From: an uncultured Porphyromonadaceae bacterium
GTDB lineage: Bacteria > Bacteroidota > Bacteroidia > Bacteroidales > Muribaculaceae
Assembly (NCBI GenBank): GCA_947567425.1
Contig: CANOLV010000009.1
Location: forward strand, 31,139-95,138
Reading direction: 5' to 3'
DNA length: 64,000 bases
Shown: positions 8,184 to 16,888 of the stretch, piece after piece
How the letters are laid out: each line of letters begins with the position of its first letter
Numbering within the stretch: the first letter of the stretch is position 1
The notes under the pieces: generated by a model
What the model saw: the letters and a program-made list of their open reading frames with translations, nothing else
Databases searched by the model: none
What the model was told of the DNA's origin: nothing
Translations under genes and position numbers: made by a program

Positions 8184-9458
8184 ATGTTTTTGAGAAGACT
8201 TATATCTTTCGCCTCCATTATGATATGTGCCGCGGTAGTGGCTATGGCGGCCGTATACGGGATCGACGACATCCCCAATGTGCATGTCCAGGACCGGACC
8301 AAATATGTCAGCAATCCTGACGGCGTACTTTCTGCCGGCACTGTGGCCACGCTTGATTCGATGCTGTATGGGTTGCAGCGTTCGACCACAGCCGAAGTGG
8401 CGGTGGTGGTCGTCGACCGTATCGAGGGTGGCGACATCGACACTTTCGGCACTGAGCTGTTCGGTAAATGGGGTATAGGAAAGAAGGACAATGATAATGG
8501 ATTGCTGTTTCTCGTATCTAAGGATGACCGTAAAATGGTGATACGTACAGGGTACGGTGTGGAAGGACTGATTCCTGACCTCGTGGGCGGACGTCTGATC
8601 CGCAACGTCGCGGCTCCGCATTTCCGTTCGGGTGACTATGACGGTGGAGTGCTTGCCACTGTTTCTGCAATCAATGATATCCTTTCCGATCCGGAAGCCG
8701 CAGGCGAGGTGGTGTCTAAATATGGGCCTGAATCAGTGAGCCGGCCTGACGACACGGGTCGTGAGCTGTTTAATCTGTGGATAGGTGCAGGTATGGTGAT
8801 GACGTTTATAGTGTTGGCCATGTACATTGTCACATTGCGTCGCCACAGCCGCGACGACCGTTATGGCCGCTATCAGGCTTTGTCGAAGATTGAACTTCCG
8901 GCTTTGGTTATGTCGTTTCTTGGCATCGGCATTCCGTTTATTGCGTTTATCGTCATATTGATAACCATGCGCCGTCTGCGCACAAAACGCCGTCTGTGCC
9001 CTAACTGCCATCATAAGATGAAGCGGCTCGACGAGCAGACCGACAATCAATATCTGACGCCTGCCCAGGACACTGAAGAGCGCCTTAAGTCGGTGGATTA
9101 TGATGTCTGGCTCTGTGGCAACTGCGGTGAGCTTGACATACTCCCATACGTCAATAAGGCGTCGCACTATAAGGTGTGTCCTGTGTGCGGTGCTCGTGCG
9201 TGCTCTCTGCGCTCGGAGCGTATGGTCCAGCGTCCCACTTACCGCGCTGAAGGTCTTGTGGTGAAGGAATATGTGTGCCATAACTGTGGACGGCACAACG
9301 ACGAGACGCATAAAGTGCCCCGACTGGAGCGTGAGGCTCCGATAATCGTAGGCGGACTCGGCGCCGGGCGAGGGTTCGGCGGCGGTGGAGGTGGATTCTC
9401 CGGAGGCTCTTTCGGTGGCGGTATGACCGGTGGCGGTGGTGCCTCGGGCGGTTGGTGA
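8184..9458 (+). CDS. TPM-domain (YgcG family) membrane protein with Cys-rich insert and Gly-rich tail
   Basis: 424 residues. A signal peptide (SFASIMICAAVVAMAAVYG) is followed by a TPM domain (about 35-170; NPDGVLSAGTVATLDSM and DRKMVIRTGYGVEGLIPD). Two membrane segments follow near 200-220 and 235-260. After these comes a region with four CxxC-type pairs (CPNCHHKM, CGNCGEL, CPVCGARAC, CHNCGRH), which suggests two zinc ribbons. The protein ends in a Gly-rich tail (GGGGGGFSGGSFGGG). TPM proteins have been linked to phosphatase activity and to photosystem repair in plants; in bacteria the role is poorly known. The gene follows dgt by 28 bases and may be co-transcribed with it. Confidence 0.8.
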   Translation: MFLRRLISFASIMICAAVVAMAAVYGIDDIPNVHVQDRTKYVSNPDGVLSAGTVATLDSMLYGLQRSTTAEVAVVVVDRIEGGDIDTFGTELFGKWGIGKKDNDNGLLFLVSKDDRKMVIRTGYGVEGLIPDLVGGRLIRNVAAPHFRSGDYDGGVLATVSAINDILSDPEAAGEVVSKYGPESVSRPDDTGRELFNLWIGAGMVMTFIVLAMYIVTLRRHSRDDRYGRYQALSKIELPALVMSFLGIGIPFIAFIVILITMRRLRTKRRLCPNCHHKMKRLDEQTDNQYLTPAQDTEERLKSVDYDVWLCGNCGELDILPYVNKASHYKVCPVCGARACSLRSERMVQRPTYRAEGLVVKEYVCHNCGRHNDETHKVPRLEREAPIIVGGLGAGRGFGGGGGGFSGGSFGGGMTGGGGASGGW

Positions 9459-9474
9459 CGATGCCTGCCGGAGG

Positions 9475-9813
9475 CTACTTCTTAGATTCGTCGTCCCAGG
9501 GATAGCGGCGTTTCGGATTGCGCGGAAACCACCCTTTCCGCACGCGTTCCTGCTGTTCGAGAATCTCTTTGATGGTCCAGAATGAAGAGAATCCGACCAC
9601 ACCGAGAAGCGTGGCGCCGAGAACGTCGTCGATCAGAAGCGACAGTATAAGGCACACGGCTCCTAACAGTAGGAACCACCACCAGCATTTGGTGCCGAAA
9701 TAGTATTCACACTTTATAGTAATCGGATGGAATAGTCCGATGCACAGAAATGTGCAGATGCCTATTGTAAGCCCAAGCACATGGTATTCCTGAAGAATTG
9801 ATGTTATGTTCAT
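9475..9813 (-). CDS. DUF4491 family small membrane protein
   Basis: 112 residues with three hydrophobic segments (about 10-30, 45-65 and 68-85) and a basic/acidic C-terminal tail ending PKRRYPWDDESKK. The pattern GLFHPITIKCEYYFGTKCWWWF is the hallmark I recall for DUF4491, a small inner-membrane family common in Bacteroidales. No biochemical function is known to me. It converges with the TPM gene (16-base gap) and lies downstream of guaA, separated by a 46-base hairpin. Confidence 0.8.
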   Translation of the reverse strand: MNITSILQEYHVLGLTIGICTFLCIGLFHPITIKCEYYFGTKCWWWFLLLGAVCLILSLLIDDVLGATLLGVVGFSSFWTIKEILEQQERVRKGWFPRNPKRRYPWDDESKK

Positions 9814-9853
9814 AATTTGAATGGTATGGTTAGCGGTGAATTAATTATTATAA

Positions 9854-9899
9854 ACGCCATATTACTCCGGAGGTTTATCTGCTCGGAGAAATATGGCGT
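9854..9899 (-). terminator. Hairpin between guaA and the DUF4491 gene
   Basis: Perfect 10-base arms, ACGCCATATT at 9854-9863 and AATATGGCGT at 9890-9899, with an inner TCCG/CGGA pairing. It lies 23 bases past the guaA stop codon. On the minus strand the following bases are AT-rich but without a clean T run, so it may be a terminator of guaA or an RNA-stability element. Confidence 0.55.
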
Positions 9900-9922
9900 A
9901 ATAAATTAGCAACTGTAGGGGG

Positions 9923-11446
9923 TTACTCCCACTCGATTGTGGCCGGCGGCTTTGAGGAGATGTCGTAGCACACGCGGTTCACTCCGCGGACCTTGTTTAT
10001 GATGTCGTTTGACACTTTTGCCATAAAGTCGTATGGCAGGTGTGCCCAGTCGGCAGTCATTGCGTCGGTCGATGTGACGGCTCTGAGAGCTACCGCGCGT
10101 TCGTAGGTGCGTTCGTCGCCCATCACGCCTACGCTCTGTACCGGCAACAGGATCACTCCGGCCTGCCATACCTGGTCATATAGGCCCCAGTCGCGCAGAC
10201 CTTGAATGAAGATGTCGTCGGCATCCTGAAGTATGCGCACTTTTTCGGGAGTTATGTCGCCGAGTATGCGCACTGCCAGTCCGGGTCCGGGGAACGGATG
10301 ACGCTTGATGAGATGTTCGGGCATGCCAAGTTCGCGGCCTACGGCGCGGACTTCGTCCTTGAACAGCAGGCGAAGCGGTTCACACAGTTTGAGGTTCATC
10401 TTTTCGGGCAGACCTCCTACGTTGTGGTGGCTCTTGATCGTGGTGCCGGTGATTGACAGCGACTCGATGCAGTCGGGATATATGGTTCCTTGGGCAAGCC
10501 ACTTCACATCCTTTATCTTGTGTGCTTCTTCGTCAAACACGTCGATAAAGCCTTTGCCTATAATTTTGCGTTTACGTTCGGGCTCGGTCACTCCTGCAAG
10601 TTCAGAGAAGAATTTCGCACTCGCATCCACGCCGATCACGTTGAGTCCGAGGCATTCGTAGTCGTGGAGCACATTCTTGAATTCGTTCTTGCGGAGCATG
10701 CCGTGGTCTACGAATATGCAGGTCAGGTTTTTACCGATAGCCTTGTTGAGCAGGACAGCCGCTACGGAAGAATCAACGCCGCCTGACAGTCCGAGAACCA
10801 CCTTGTCGTCGCCGAGCTGCTCCTTAAGTTGGGCCACAGTGCTTTCGATGAACGAAGCCGCGCTCCAGTCCTGGCGTGATCCGCAGATGTCGACCACGAA
10901 GTTCTTTAGCAGTTGCGTTCCCTCGGCCGTATGGTATACTTCAGGATGGAACTGCACACCCCACAGCTTTTCGTCCTGCGCCTGATAAGCGGCCACGGCC
11001 ACCTTGTCGGTCGAAGCGATGATGTTGAAGTTGCCGGGTATGGAGGTTATTGTGTCGCCATGGCTCATCCACACTTGTGTTTCGGGTGAAAGTCCTTTCA
11101 GAAGAGGATTCTCATTGTCGAACTTCATGAGGTGGGCGCGTCCGTATTCACGCGATCCGGCCGGCTCGACGGTGCCGCCGTTAGTATAGGCCATGAACTG
11201 TGCGCCGTAGCAGATGCCGAGAATCGGCAGACGGCCGCGGATTTTGCTCAAATCTACCTTGAACGCCTTCTCGTCGTAGACTGAGAACGGACTTCCGGAC
11301 AGGATGACGCCTATGACGGAAGGGTCGTCGTGGGGGAATTTGTTGTAAGGGACTATCTCGCAGTAGGTGTTCAGTTCGCGGACACGTCGTCCGATAAGCT
11401 GCGTGGTCTGACTGCCGAAGTCGAGGATAATGATTTTCTCTTGCAT
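9923..11446 (-). CDS. guaA: GMP synthase (glutamine-hydrolysing)
   Basis: 507 residues. The N-terminal class I glutamine amidotransferase domain has nucleophile Cys79 in GICYGAQ and the His/Glu pair in [13 protein letters not shown]. The ATP pyrophosphatase domain carries the P-loop [14 protein letters not shown]. The C-terminal dimerisation domain contains [15 protein letters not shown] and ends KPPATIEWE. The enzyme aminates XMP to GMP using glutamine and ATP in de novo guanine nucleotide synthesis. It appears monocistronic, with its own -7 element upstream and a hairpin downstream. Confidence 0.98.
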   Translation of the reverse strand: MQEKIIILDFGSQTTQLIGRRVRELNTYCEIVPYNKFPHDDPSVIGVILSGSPFSVYDEKAFKVDLSKIRGRLPILGICYGAQFMAYTNGGTVEPAGSREYGRAHLMKFDNENPLLKGLSPETQVWMSHGDTITSIPGNFNIIASTDKVAVAAYQAQDEKLWGVQFHPEVYHTAEGTQLLKNFVVDICGSRQDWSAASFIESTVAQLKEQLGDDKVVLGLSGGVDSSVAAVLLNKAIGKNLTCIFVDHGMLRKNEFKNVLHDYECLGLNVIGVDASAKFFSELAGVTEPERKRKIIGKGFIDVFDEEAHKIKDVKWLAQGTIYPDCIESLSITGTTIKSHHNVGGLPEKMNLKLCEPLRLLFKDEVRAVGRELGMPEHLIKRHPFPGPGLAVRILGDITPEKVRILQDADDIFIQGLRDWGLYDQVWQAGVILLPVQSVGVMGDERTYERAVALRAVTSTDAMTADWAHLPYDFMAKVSNDIINKVRGVNRVCYDISSKPPATIEWE

Positions 11447-11480
11447 ATTTTAGTGTATGAGAACGAGGTTTATCAGACTG

Positions 11481-11488
11481 CAAAGATA
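11481..11488 (-). promoter_or_regulatory. -7 promoter element of guaA
   Basis: On the minus strand this reads TATCTTTG, an exact match to the Bacteroidetes TAnnTTTG element, followed by GC as is common. It lies 35 bases upstream of the guaA start. No convincing -33 TTTG was found at the normal distance. Confidence 0.6.
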
Positions 11489-11544
11489 CGTAAAATTACC
11501 GATAATAGGGATGTTGCCGCTTATGAAAAATTGGTGACACCAGC

Positions 11545-14181
11545 TCAATATGTGATTGATGAAAAATTTTCGGCATTTCTGCGCCTGAAGTCTTTGTCTT
11601 CCGGTCCGACATATGTCTTTTTCAAACCGCCGTAATCTATTATGATACGTTGCACGATTATGCCAGGATCGATACAAGACAGGGTGAGTGTATGCGAGTC
11701 CTTTGATCGGTCTACTGGAAATTTATGTTTATAGATAGTGCTGTTGCGCAGTACTTGATCTTTCCACAAGTCGGAATACTCTTTTGCCTGGTTTTCATAA
11801 ACTATGATTTTATCATTGTCGACACTCAATCCCATCTGTGTTCCTTTTCCTCTATATATTGGGAAGATGGGCAGTGTGTAGACTGTAATTTCTACGCTGT
11901 CTGCATCGATGTTCCCCAGATTGTAATTGACTTTCAAGGCATCTGTTGATTCTGGGGCTGTTGTTTGGCCTGTGGCATCGCCGAGCTGGAGCACCTGCCA
12001 GTCATAGCCAAGTCCTTCGATTAGTCTTGCGTCGTTTTTGGCTTTGTCTCCATTTATAGTATAATCGGCAAGATTGACTACATCAAATCCGTTGCGGTCA
12101 GCTTGCTGTTCTACCGGCATTATGTCTATTTCCTTTGAATCGAATCCTGGGAGTACTCTCAGTTCAGGCAGAAATTGATGTTTCGCGCACCATCCCGGCC
12201 CTAGAGCCATTATATGGTTCCATTTGCCTTCAAGCTGATGGTTATAGAGGTAGGTCAATGCATTTATGCTGTCAAATGCTTCGATTGACTGTTCGGCGGC
12301 CCAATTGGCTTCATGGAAGTTCATGCGGGAGTATCTCTGGTGATTCAATTGTGCCATAAGGAATTTCCGATTCATCTGATATGAGGCCAGTATCGGATAA
12401 GCTACAATCTCATAGAACGACGGACGCAGATTTTCAGGAAGTTCTGACAATATTTGATTCGCTTTGTCGGATATGGCTTTGTAATCGGACAAGCGGTTGC
12501 GTGCATCGTTGTGGTTTTCGAATGAAAAATCGGTGTTGGCAAGTACCTCGAGCTTTGGATTTGAGTCCCATTCACGTTCCCATCCCATAAATTCGGGCTT
12601 TCTGCTCCACGCAAGGCGATAGTAGTTGTCAAGAAGCCATTGGAATGTAGAACGGTATTTCTCCCCATATATTAAACTTAAAAATTCTGCTTGATGACGG
12701 TTGATGTTCCCGAAGTTAAAGGCATCGATGTCGTATGCCATTTCAAAAAATGTCGTCATGCCCAACTCCATCGGCTTTATGTCGCCGACATTCAGTAGCC
12801 AATATCTGTCTGCTCCGAGATCGTAGGCCTTTTTCAGCTCTTCGTACATTAATGCTGGGGGTGTCGTGTTGAGCCACAGATAGTCATGCGGTGCTCCTAG
12901 ATATGACAGATGGTAGTATACTCCGGCGCGTCCAGAGCGTTTCTGCTCTTCTGGGTTACTTAGCTTTTTAATATAGCCATAATTGTCGTCGACCCATACG
13001 AGAGTGACATCGTCCGGCACTTGCAGTCCGCGTTCGTATAGGTCCTGCGCTTCTTTATAAGGAATGAATATTTGTGGTATTTCTTCTATAGGGCGGTCGA
13101 TGTGCTTTTTTAATATGTCACGTTGGTCGGATATTGCTTGGCTCAAAATTGCCACTTTTTCTTTGTCGGTGTAGTTCCCTCGCATACCGCCGTCGTGAAG
13201 TCCCCGCATAGCAAGTGTATATACATTGTCATACGGCGATGCTTCTTTTACGCGATTGTCAAGCTTCTTTATGATGGCGTTGCCGTTGGCTTTGTAGTCC
13301 CATTCACCATCTATCTTTGAGTCCCATTCAAGTTTGGATGCATTGTTGAACAGCAATGGCTCGCAGTGCGATGTGGTTATCATAATGCCGTATTTATCTG
13401 CAACGGATTTATTTTCGGCATGGGTATAAAAGGCTCCGGTACATTCGTGCATGGCCGGCGCAAGCATGTTGCCTTTAAGGCGCAGTATGAGCTCGCAAAC
13501 TTTGGCATAAGTCTTTGGCCCGATGTCGCCCAATTCTTTTTCAAAATTGTGGGTTGACCACGTTTTCAGTCCCCAATCTTCGTCGTTGATGAATATGCCT
13601 CGTAATTTTACGGATGGAGATTTAGATGTATAATCGGCACTGATGAATAGATTATGCCGGGGTTGCACCGGGATGTCGGCCCACCAGTACCAAGGCGACA
13701 CGCCAATGGCTTCGCTTACGGTGAAAGTGCCGTAAGCTGCCCCTCGCTTGTCGCTGCCGGCAATTACAAGGGCTTTATCAATCCCTTTAAAAGGCTTGTC
13801 GATGACTTTGATAACAAACTGCTCCCATCCTCCGGCAATTTGTTTGATGTTCAGCTTTTTTTCAGAGACAAGACGGTCTATCCAACGGTTATGCCCTACA
13901 GTGCCGATGATAACAACAGATGATTTTGGCATAGACGTAATGACGTCAATCTTCTTCTGACATACAGACCGTATGTCAGAAGAGAGCATTTCGGATATTT
14001 CAGCTATTAATCTCTCGTCCTCACTGTCATAGATTATAGTGGCCTTGGTTAAGTCTATGCTTCCGGGTGATGTTTGGTCATTAACGGTAAGAATAGTTTT
14101 ACCTTGGATGGGAAACGGGATAATAGTTACACAGATAAACAAAGCATGCAGTGTCCGTCGTAAAATATTCATGTAATCCAA
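11545..14181 (-). CDS. GH115 family xylan alpha-1,2-glucuronidase
   Basis: 878 residues with a signal segment (LHALFICVTIIPFPIQG). Motifs that I recognise from GH115 include SEAIGVSPWYWWADIPV, LRGIFINDEDWGLKTWS, LRLKGNMLAPAMHE and WVDDNYGYIKKL. The C-terminal part (about 700-878) fits the beta-sandwich domain of the family. GH115 enzymes remove (4-O-methyl-)glucuronic acid from glucuronoxylan or arabinoxylan, often from internal residues. The protein is probably periplasmic or surface-exposed. It lies 25 bases after a GH43 gene on the same strand, so the two likely form an operon that debranches xylan. Start could be Met1 or Met4 (base 14172). Confidence 0.88.
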   Translation of the reverse strand: MDYMNILRRTLHALFICVTIIPFPIQGKTILTVNDQTSPGSIDLTKATIIYDSEDERLIAEISEMLSSDIRSVCQKKIDVITSMPKSSVVIIGTVGHNRWIDRLVSEKKLNIKQIAGGWEQFVIKVIDKPFKGIDKALVIAGSDKRGAAYGTFTVSEAIGVSPWYWWADIPVQPRHNLFISADYTSKSPSVKLRGIFINDEDWGLKTWSTHNFEKELGDIGPKTYAKVCELILRLKGNMLAPAMHECTGAFYTHAENKSVADKYGIMITTSHCEPLLFNNASKLEWDSKIDGEWDYKANGNAIIKKLDNRVKEASPYDNVYTLAMRGLHDGGMRGNYTDKEKVAILSQAISDQRDILKKHIDRPIEEIPQIFIPYKEAQDLYERGLQVPDDVTLVWVDDNYGYIKKLSNPEEQKRSGRAGVYYHLSYLGAPHDYLWLNTTPPALMYEELKKAYDLGADRYWLLNVGDIKPMELGMTTFFEMAYDIDAFNFGNINRHQAEFLSLIYGEKYRSTFQWLLDNYYRLAWSRKPEFMGWEREWDSNPKLEVLANTDFSFENHNDARNRLSDYKAISDKANQILSELPENLRPSFYEIVAYPILASYQMNRKFLMAQLNHQRYSRMNFHEANWAAEQSIEAFDSINALTYLYNHQLEGKWNHIMALGPGWCAKHQFLPELRVLPGFDSKEIDIMPVEQQADRNGFDVVNLADYTINGDKAKNDARLIEGLGYDWQVLQLGDATGQTTAPESTDALKVNYNLGNIDADSVEITVYTLPIFPIYRGKGTQMGLSVDNDKIIVYENQAKEYSDLWKDQVLRNSTIYKHKFPVDRSKDSHTLTLSCIDPGIIVQRIIIDYGGLKKTYVGPEDKDFRRRNAENFSSITY

Positions 14182-14206
14182 ATATTTGATGATAAAAAAT
14201 CAGCGG

Positions 14207-15289
14207 TTATTTCCAGTGCTTGCGTAGACGGTCGGCTTCTTCTGCGGTCAGGTGTATGACGGCTCCGTGCTTGGGGCTTGTGAAGTTTGTCGATTTCATA
14301 ACACCCTCGTTGAAGTGTCCCAGAGGAGTGAATGTCTTGAAGTCGGATGTCTCTAAAAAACCGAAATTATTGGGGCGGATGCTGTAGATGTCATACATTA
14401 CCACCCATTTGTCCTCGCCGATGCGCTTCCATGTGTTCGGAGCTTCGCACGCTCCCGGCTCTACGTCGATCCATTCGTCGGCATATACATATCCCCCGTT
14501 GACTCTGTCGGAAATGGCGGTTTTTATACCTGGGGCTTTGGCCTGCGCCACGTATGTCATAAAGAAGCGTCCGTCGGGCATCGGGCAGATGTCGGCGTCA
14601 AGTATCGGCATTGTTGAGTCAGGATACTCAAACAGCAGTTCGGGCCGTGATGTCAGTGTAGTGAAGTCGTCATCGGCGTAGGCATAAAAAAGTCTTGTTT
14701 TCTTTGTCGCCGGATCGCCGCCTTCAAGATGTTCGCCGCGTGTGCGTATGGTGAAGTATACCATCATTTTGCCCTCTTTGGGGTCGAATGTAGTCTCCGG
14801 TGCCCATGAGCAACCGATTTCGCTATATTCTTCAGGAAACAATTTGTCGATTCTGACAACGTTGTGCGACCAGTTTATGAGGTCGTTTGACTTCATCAGC
14901 ACAAGGGCGCGGTTATTCCCCCAGCCGTATTCGTCCGGGCGTTCCCACTGGGTATCGCGCAGTCCCTGGCGTTTGGCGAATATGTGCAGGTCTGTCAGAG
15001 CCATGTAGAATGCCCCGTCAGGGCCGCGGTAGATATGCGGATCGCGAATGCCGCGTTGTTCTGCAATCGTGTCGCCTGAGATTACAGGCTTGTTGTCGTT
15101 GAGGGCGGTAAATGAGTAGCCGTCGTCGCTCAGCGCGAAGTGGAGGCTATGGTCGGAGTCCGAGAAATATACCATGAGATAGGCCGACATGTCGGCCTCC
15201 GACGGTGATTTGGCATCTGAATTTATGGCTGATGCCGGAATTAGTGAGGCAAAAGCCATGGTGCTGATAATTTGTCTGAGAGGTTTCAT
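14207..15289 (-). CDS. GH43-like secreted glycosidase (probable arabinofuranosidase/xylosidase)
   Basis: About 360 residues from the chosen start at 15289, which begins MKPLRQIISTMAFASLIPASA, a clear signal peptide; a longer open frame upstream adds 24 unlikely residues. The five-bladed propeller signature is seen in YLMVYFSDSDHSLHFALSDDGYSF, RDPHIYRGPDGAFYMALTD, SWAPETTFDPKEGKMMVYFT and DADICPMPDGRFFMTY. The RDPHIY and APET acidic residues are the likely catalytic or pKa-modulating positions. These enzymes remove arabinose or xylose side chains. The next gene encodes a GH115 glucuronidase, which points to decorated xylan as substrate. Subfamily is uncertain. Confidence 0.8.
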   Translation of the reverse strand: MKPLRQIISTMAFASLIPASAINSDAKSPSEADMSAYLMVYFSDSDHSLHFALSDDGYSFTALNDNKPVISGDTIAEQRGIRDPHIYRGPDGAFYMALTDLHIFAKRQGLRDTQWERPDEYGWGNNRALVLMKSNDLINWSHNVVRIDKLFPEEYSEIGCSWAPETTFDPKEGKMMVYFTIRTRGEHLEGGDPATKKTRLFYAYADDDFTTLTSRPELLFEYPDSTMPILDADICPMPDGRFFMTYVAQAKAPGIKTAISDRVNGGYVYADEWIDVEPGACEAPNTWKRIGEDKWVVMYDIYSIRPNNFGFLETSDFKTFTPLGHFNEGVMKSTNFTSPKHGAVIHLTAEEADRLRKHWK

Positions 15290-15348
15290 CGCTTTGGTGA
15301 TAAATGGTTGATGTTGGTTGATAGTGCCGTTGTGGCATCTGACTGTTG

Positions 15349-15356
15349 CAAAGTTA
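15349..15356 (-). promoter_or_regulatory. -7 promoter element of the GH43-GH115 operon
   Basis: Minus-strand TAACTTTG, an exact TAnnTTTG match followed by GC, lies about 60 bases upstream of the GH43 start at 15289. No standard -33 was seen. It predicts a leader of about 50 bases. Confidence 0.55.
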
Positions 15357-15614
15357 TGCAAAGTTTCCGGTTCCCGGTAAAACTATACATAGTATTTCAG
15401 CCTAAATGGCTCTGCCGTCGCCATTATACGATGTGATTCATGGTGTAGCGCGGAACAGGTATTGCCACAGACACATAACGTGGATGCGGATCATGTGTCA
15501 CCGTGATGCTGGTGCCAAGAGCCGTATGCGGAGTAACCGAGTGCATTTCTGGTGTCCGGATAGTGTCGGATTGCTGTAGCCTGGGCAGTCGGCGGAAGCA
15601 CGGCACGTAACCGG

Positions 15615-15685
15615 GGTACATGGAGCCATCAGGCGACATGTGCCCGGCCTAACTGGACCCCGTCGCAGGATGTCCGCAGGACATC
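15615..15685 (-). repeat. Double-palindrome dispersed repeat, copy A
   Basis: Two palindromes in a fixed arrangement. The first, GATGTCCGCAGGACATC, is at 15669-15685. After 25 bases comes a hairpin with 13-base arms, GGTACATGGAGCC (15615-15627) and GGCGACATGTGCC (15632-15644), and a 4-base loop. Copy B at 55401-55469 has the same arms, nearly the same spacing and the opposite genomic strand. Both sit in divergent intergenic regions and face a GH43 gene. The rest of the 15290-15709 gap shows only the GH43 promoter and no convincing gene. Confidence 0.75.
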
Positions 15686-15709
15686 GATTATAGAATATGT
15701 GATGAAAAT

Positions 15710-16184
15710 ATGAAAAGGCTGAAATATATTGCTGTAATTTTGTCGCTATCCGCTTCTATCATGCTTTTGGCGGGGTGTGATCCATATTATGAGATTGTGA
15801 AAGTAGAGAACAATACCCAGATTCCGATAGTAGATAGTAGTTGTGATGACTCGCGATAATCTATATCCATATTGGACGCATTACAATAATATGCTGGGGG
15901 TGATTGAAGCGGGCAGTAGCGCAAATCAGTTGAGCGATGTCTCTCGGAAGGAGTATTTTTCCCGTGTATCAGTAGTGCAGGTGTTGGTGTACGATGCCTC
16001 GGATGTCGGCGACGACTTAGGGCAATTTTTTAAATATGCAAGCCAGAACCAGTGCTATATGGAGCGGTATCTGTTTACGCCCAAAGAGCTTTGTGCTATG
16101 GGATGGACTGTAACTGTCACTCCCGACGATGTGATGGAATATCGGCGTGGACAAGACGGCGACATTATTGCCGAAGATAAATAA
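15710..16184 (+). pseudogene. Small lipoprotein gene split by a frameshift
   Basis: The frame starting at 15710 gives MKRLKYIAVILSLSASIMLL followed by AGCDPYYE, a clear lipoprotein signal (Cys23), but stops after 49 codons at 15859. A second frame (15843-16184, first codon GTG) takes over just there and continues as a soluble-looking domain ending VTVTPDDVMEYRRGQDGDIIAEDK. Adding one CG unit in the CGCG run near 15852 would join the two as DDSRDNLYPYW, so a 2-base loss is the simplest explanation. It could be a true pseudogene, phase variation or an assembly error. Its domain resembles small Bacteroidales lipoproteins of unknown function. The next gene follows 18 bases later. Confidence 0.6.
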
Positions 16185-16202
16185 CTTTAATTTCTGACAC
16201 TT

Positions 16203-16859
16203 ATGTCTCTTCGGGTAATAATACTGTTGGTGGCTGTCGCCATATTTAAAGTGAGTGCGGGTCAGGATGTCGCGTCGTCGCGAGTTGACACTGCGCAGAC
16301 TTCGCAGGTTGTGGCGCAGTTGCCCAATGCGCCTGAGAAAAACTTTCATCGGTTTATGCTGTCGTTCGGGAAGTCCTTTCCGATGGGTTCTTCGGCCAAA
16401 TATTTGGCTTGTGTCTCGATGCATGTGAGGGCGTATAAAAACGTTTTTGTAGGGTTGAACATAGAAAGCATCAGTCGTATATGGAAACGTGAATTGGAAG
16501 CGGATACTATAAGCGGTTCTTGCATAGAGCTGTCGGCATTGGCTTTCTCCGATCCGCTCTACCGAAAGAAGCGGGTTGGAATCGGTCTGTGGGGAGATGC
16601 CGGTGCCGGAATACTTGCGTCCACCCGCAGTCTGGGTCTTCCCGGCGGTTTTAATTACTATGACGAGTTTAAAGAGAAACAGTATTATGTCAGACTTGAA
16701 GGAGGGGTATATTGTAAATACCGAGGGATTATCCTGACATTGGGATGCTTTGTGAATGATTTGGATTTAAGCCGGTATAAGGGTCGAAAAGTGACGGGTA
16801 TATTCCGCAAGCCTACCGAATACGGACTCAATTTATCTCTCAGATTCTCGATGTGGTAG
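16203..16859 (+). CDS. Secreted protein of unknown function, possible small outer-membrane barrel
   Basis: 218 residues with a signal peptide (VIILLVAVAIFKVSAGQ). I do not recognise the family. The sequence alternates polar and hydrophobic residues in beta-like stretches (YVRLEGGVYCKYRGIILTLGC) and ends LNLSLRFSMW, an aromatic terminal residue typical of outer-membrane barrels. It follows the frameshifted lipoprotein by 18 bases, so the two may belong together. Both genes look more AT-rich than their neighbours. Function is open. Confidence 0.55.
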   Translation: MSLRVIILLVAVAIFKVSAGQDVASSRVDTAQTSQVVAQLPNAPEKNFHRFMLSFGKSFPMGSSAKYLACVSMHVRAYKNVFVGLNIESISRIWKRELEADTISGSCIELSALAFSDPLYRKKRVGIGLWGDAGAGILASTRSLGLPGGFNYYDEFKEKQYYVRLEGGVYCKYRGIILTLGCFVNDLDLSRYKGRKVTGIFRKPTEYGLNLSLRFSMW

Positions 16860-16888
16860 CAATCTGTCGGTTCGTGGCGAGTAGGGGG

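Noticed and set aside
15424-15639. 71-codon minus-strand frame between GH43 and the split lipoprotein
   Set aside because: It starts within repeat copy A and has no domain; its counterpart in copy B shares only the repeat-derived residues.
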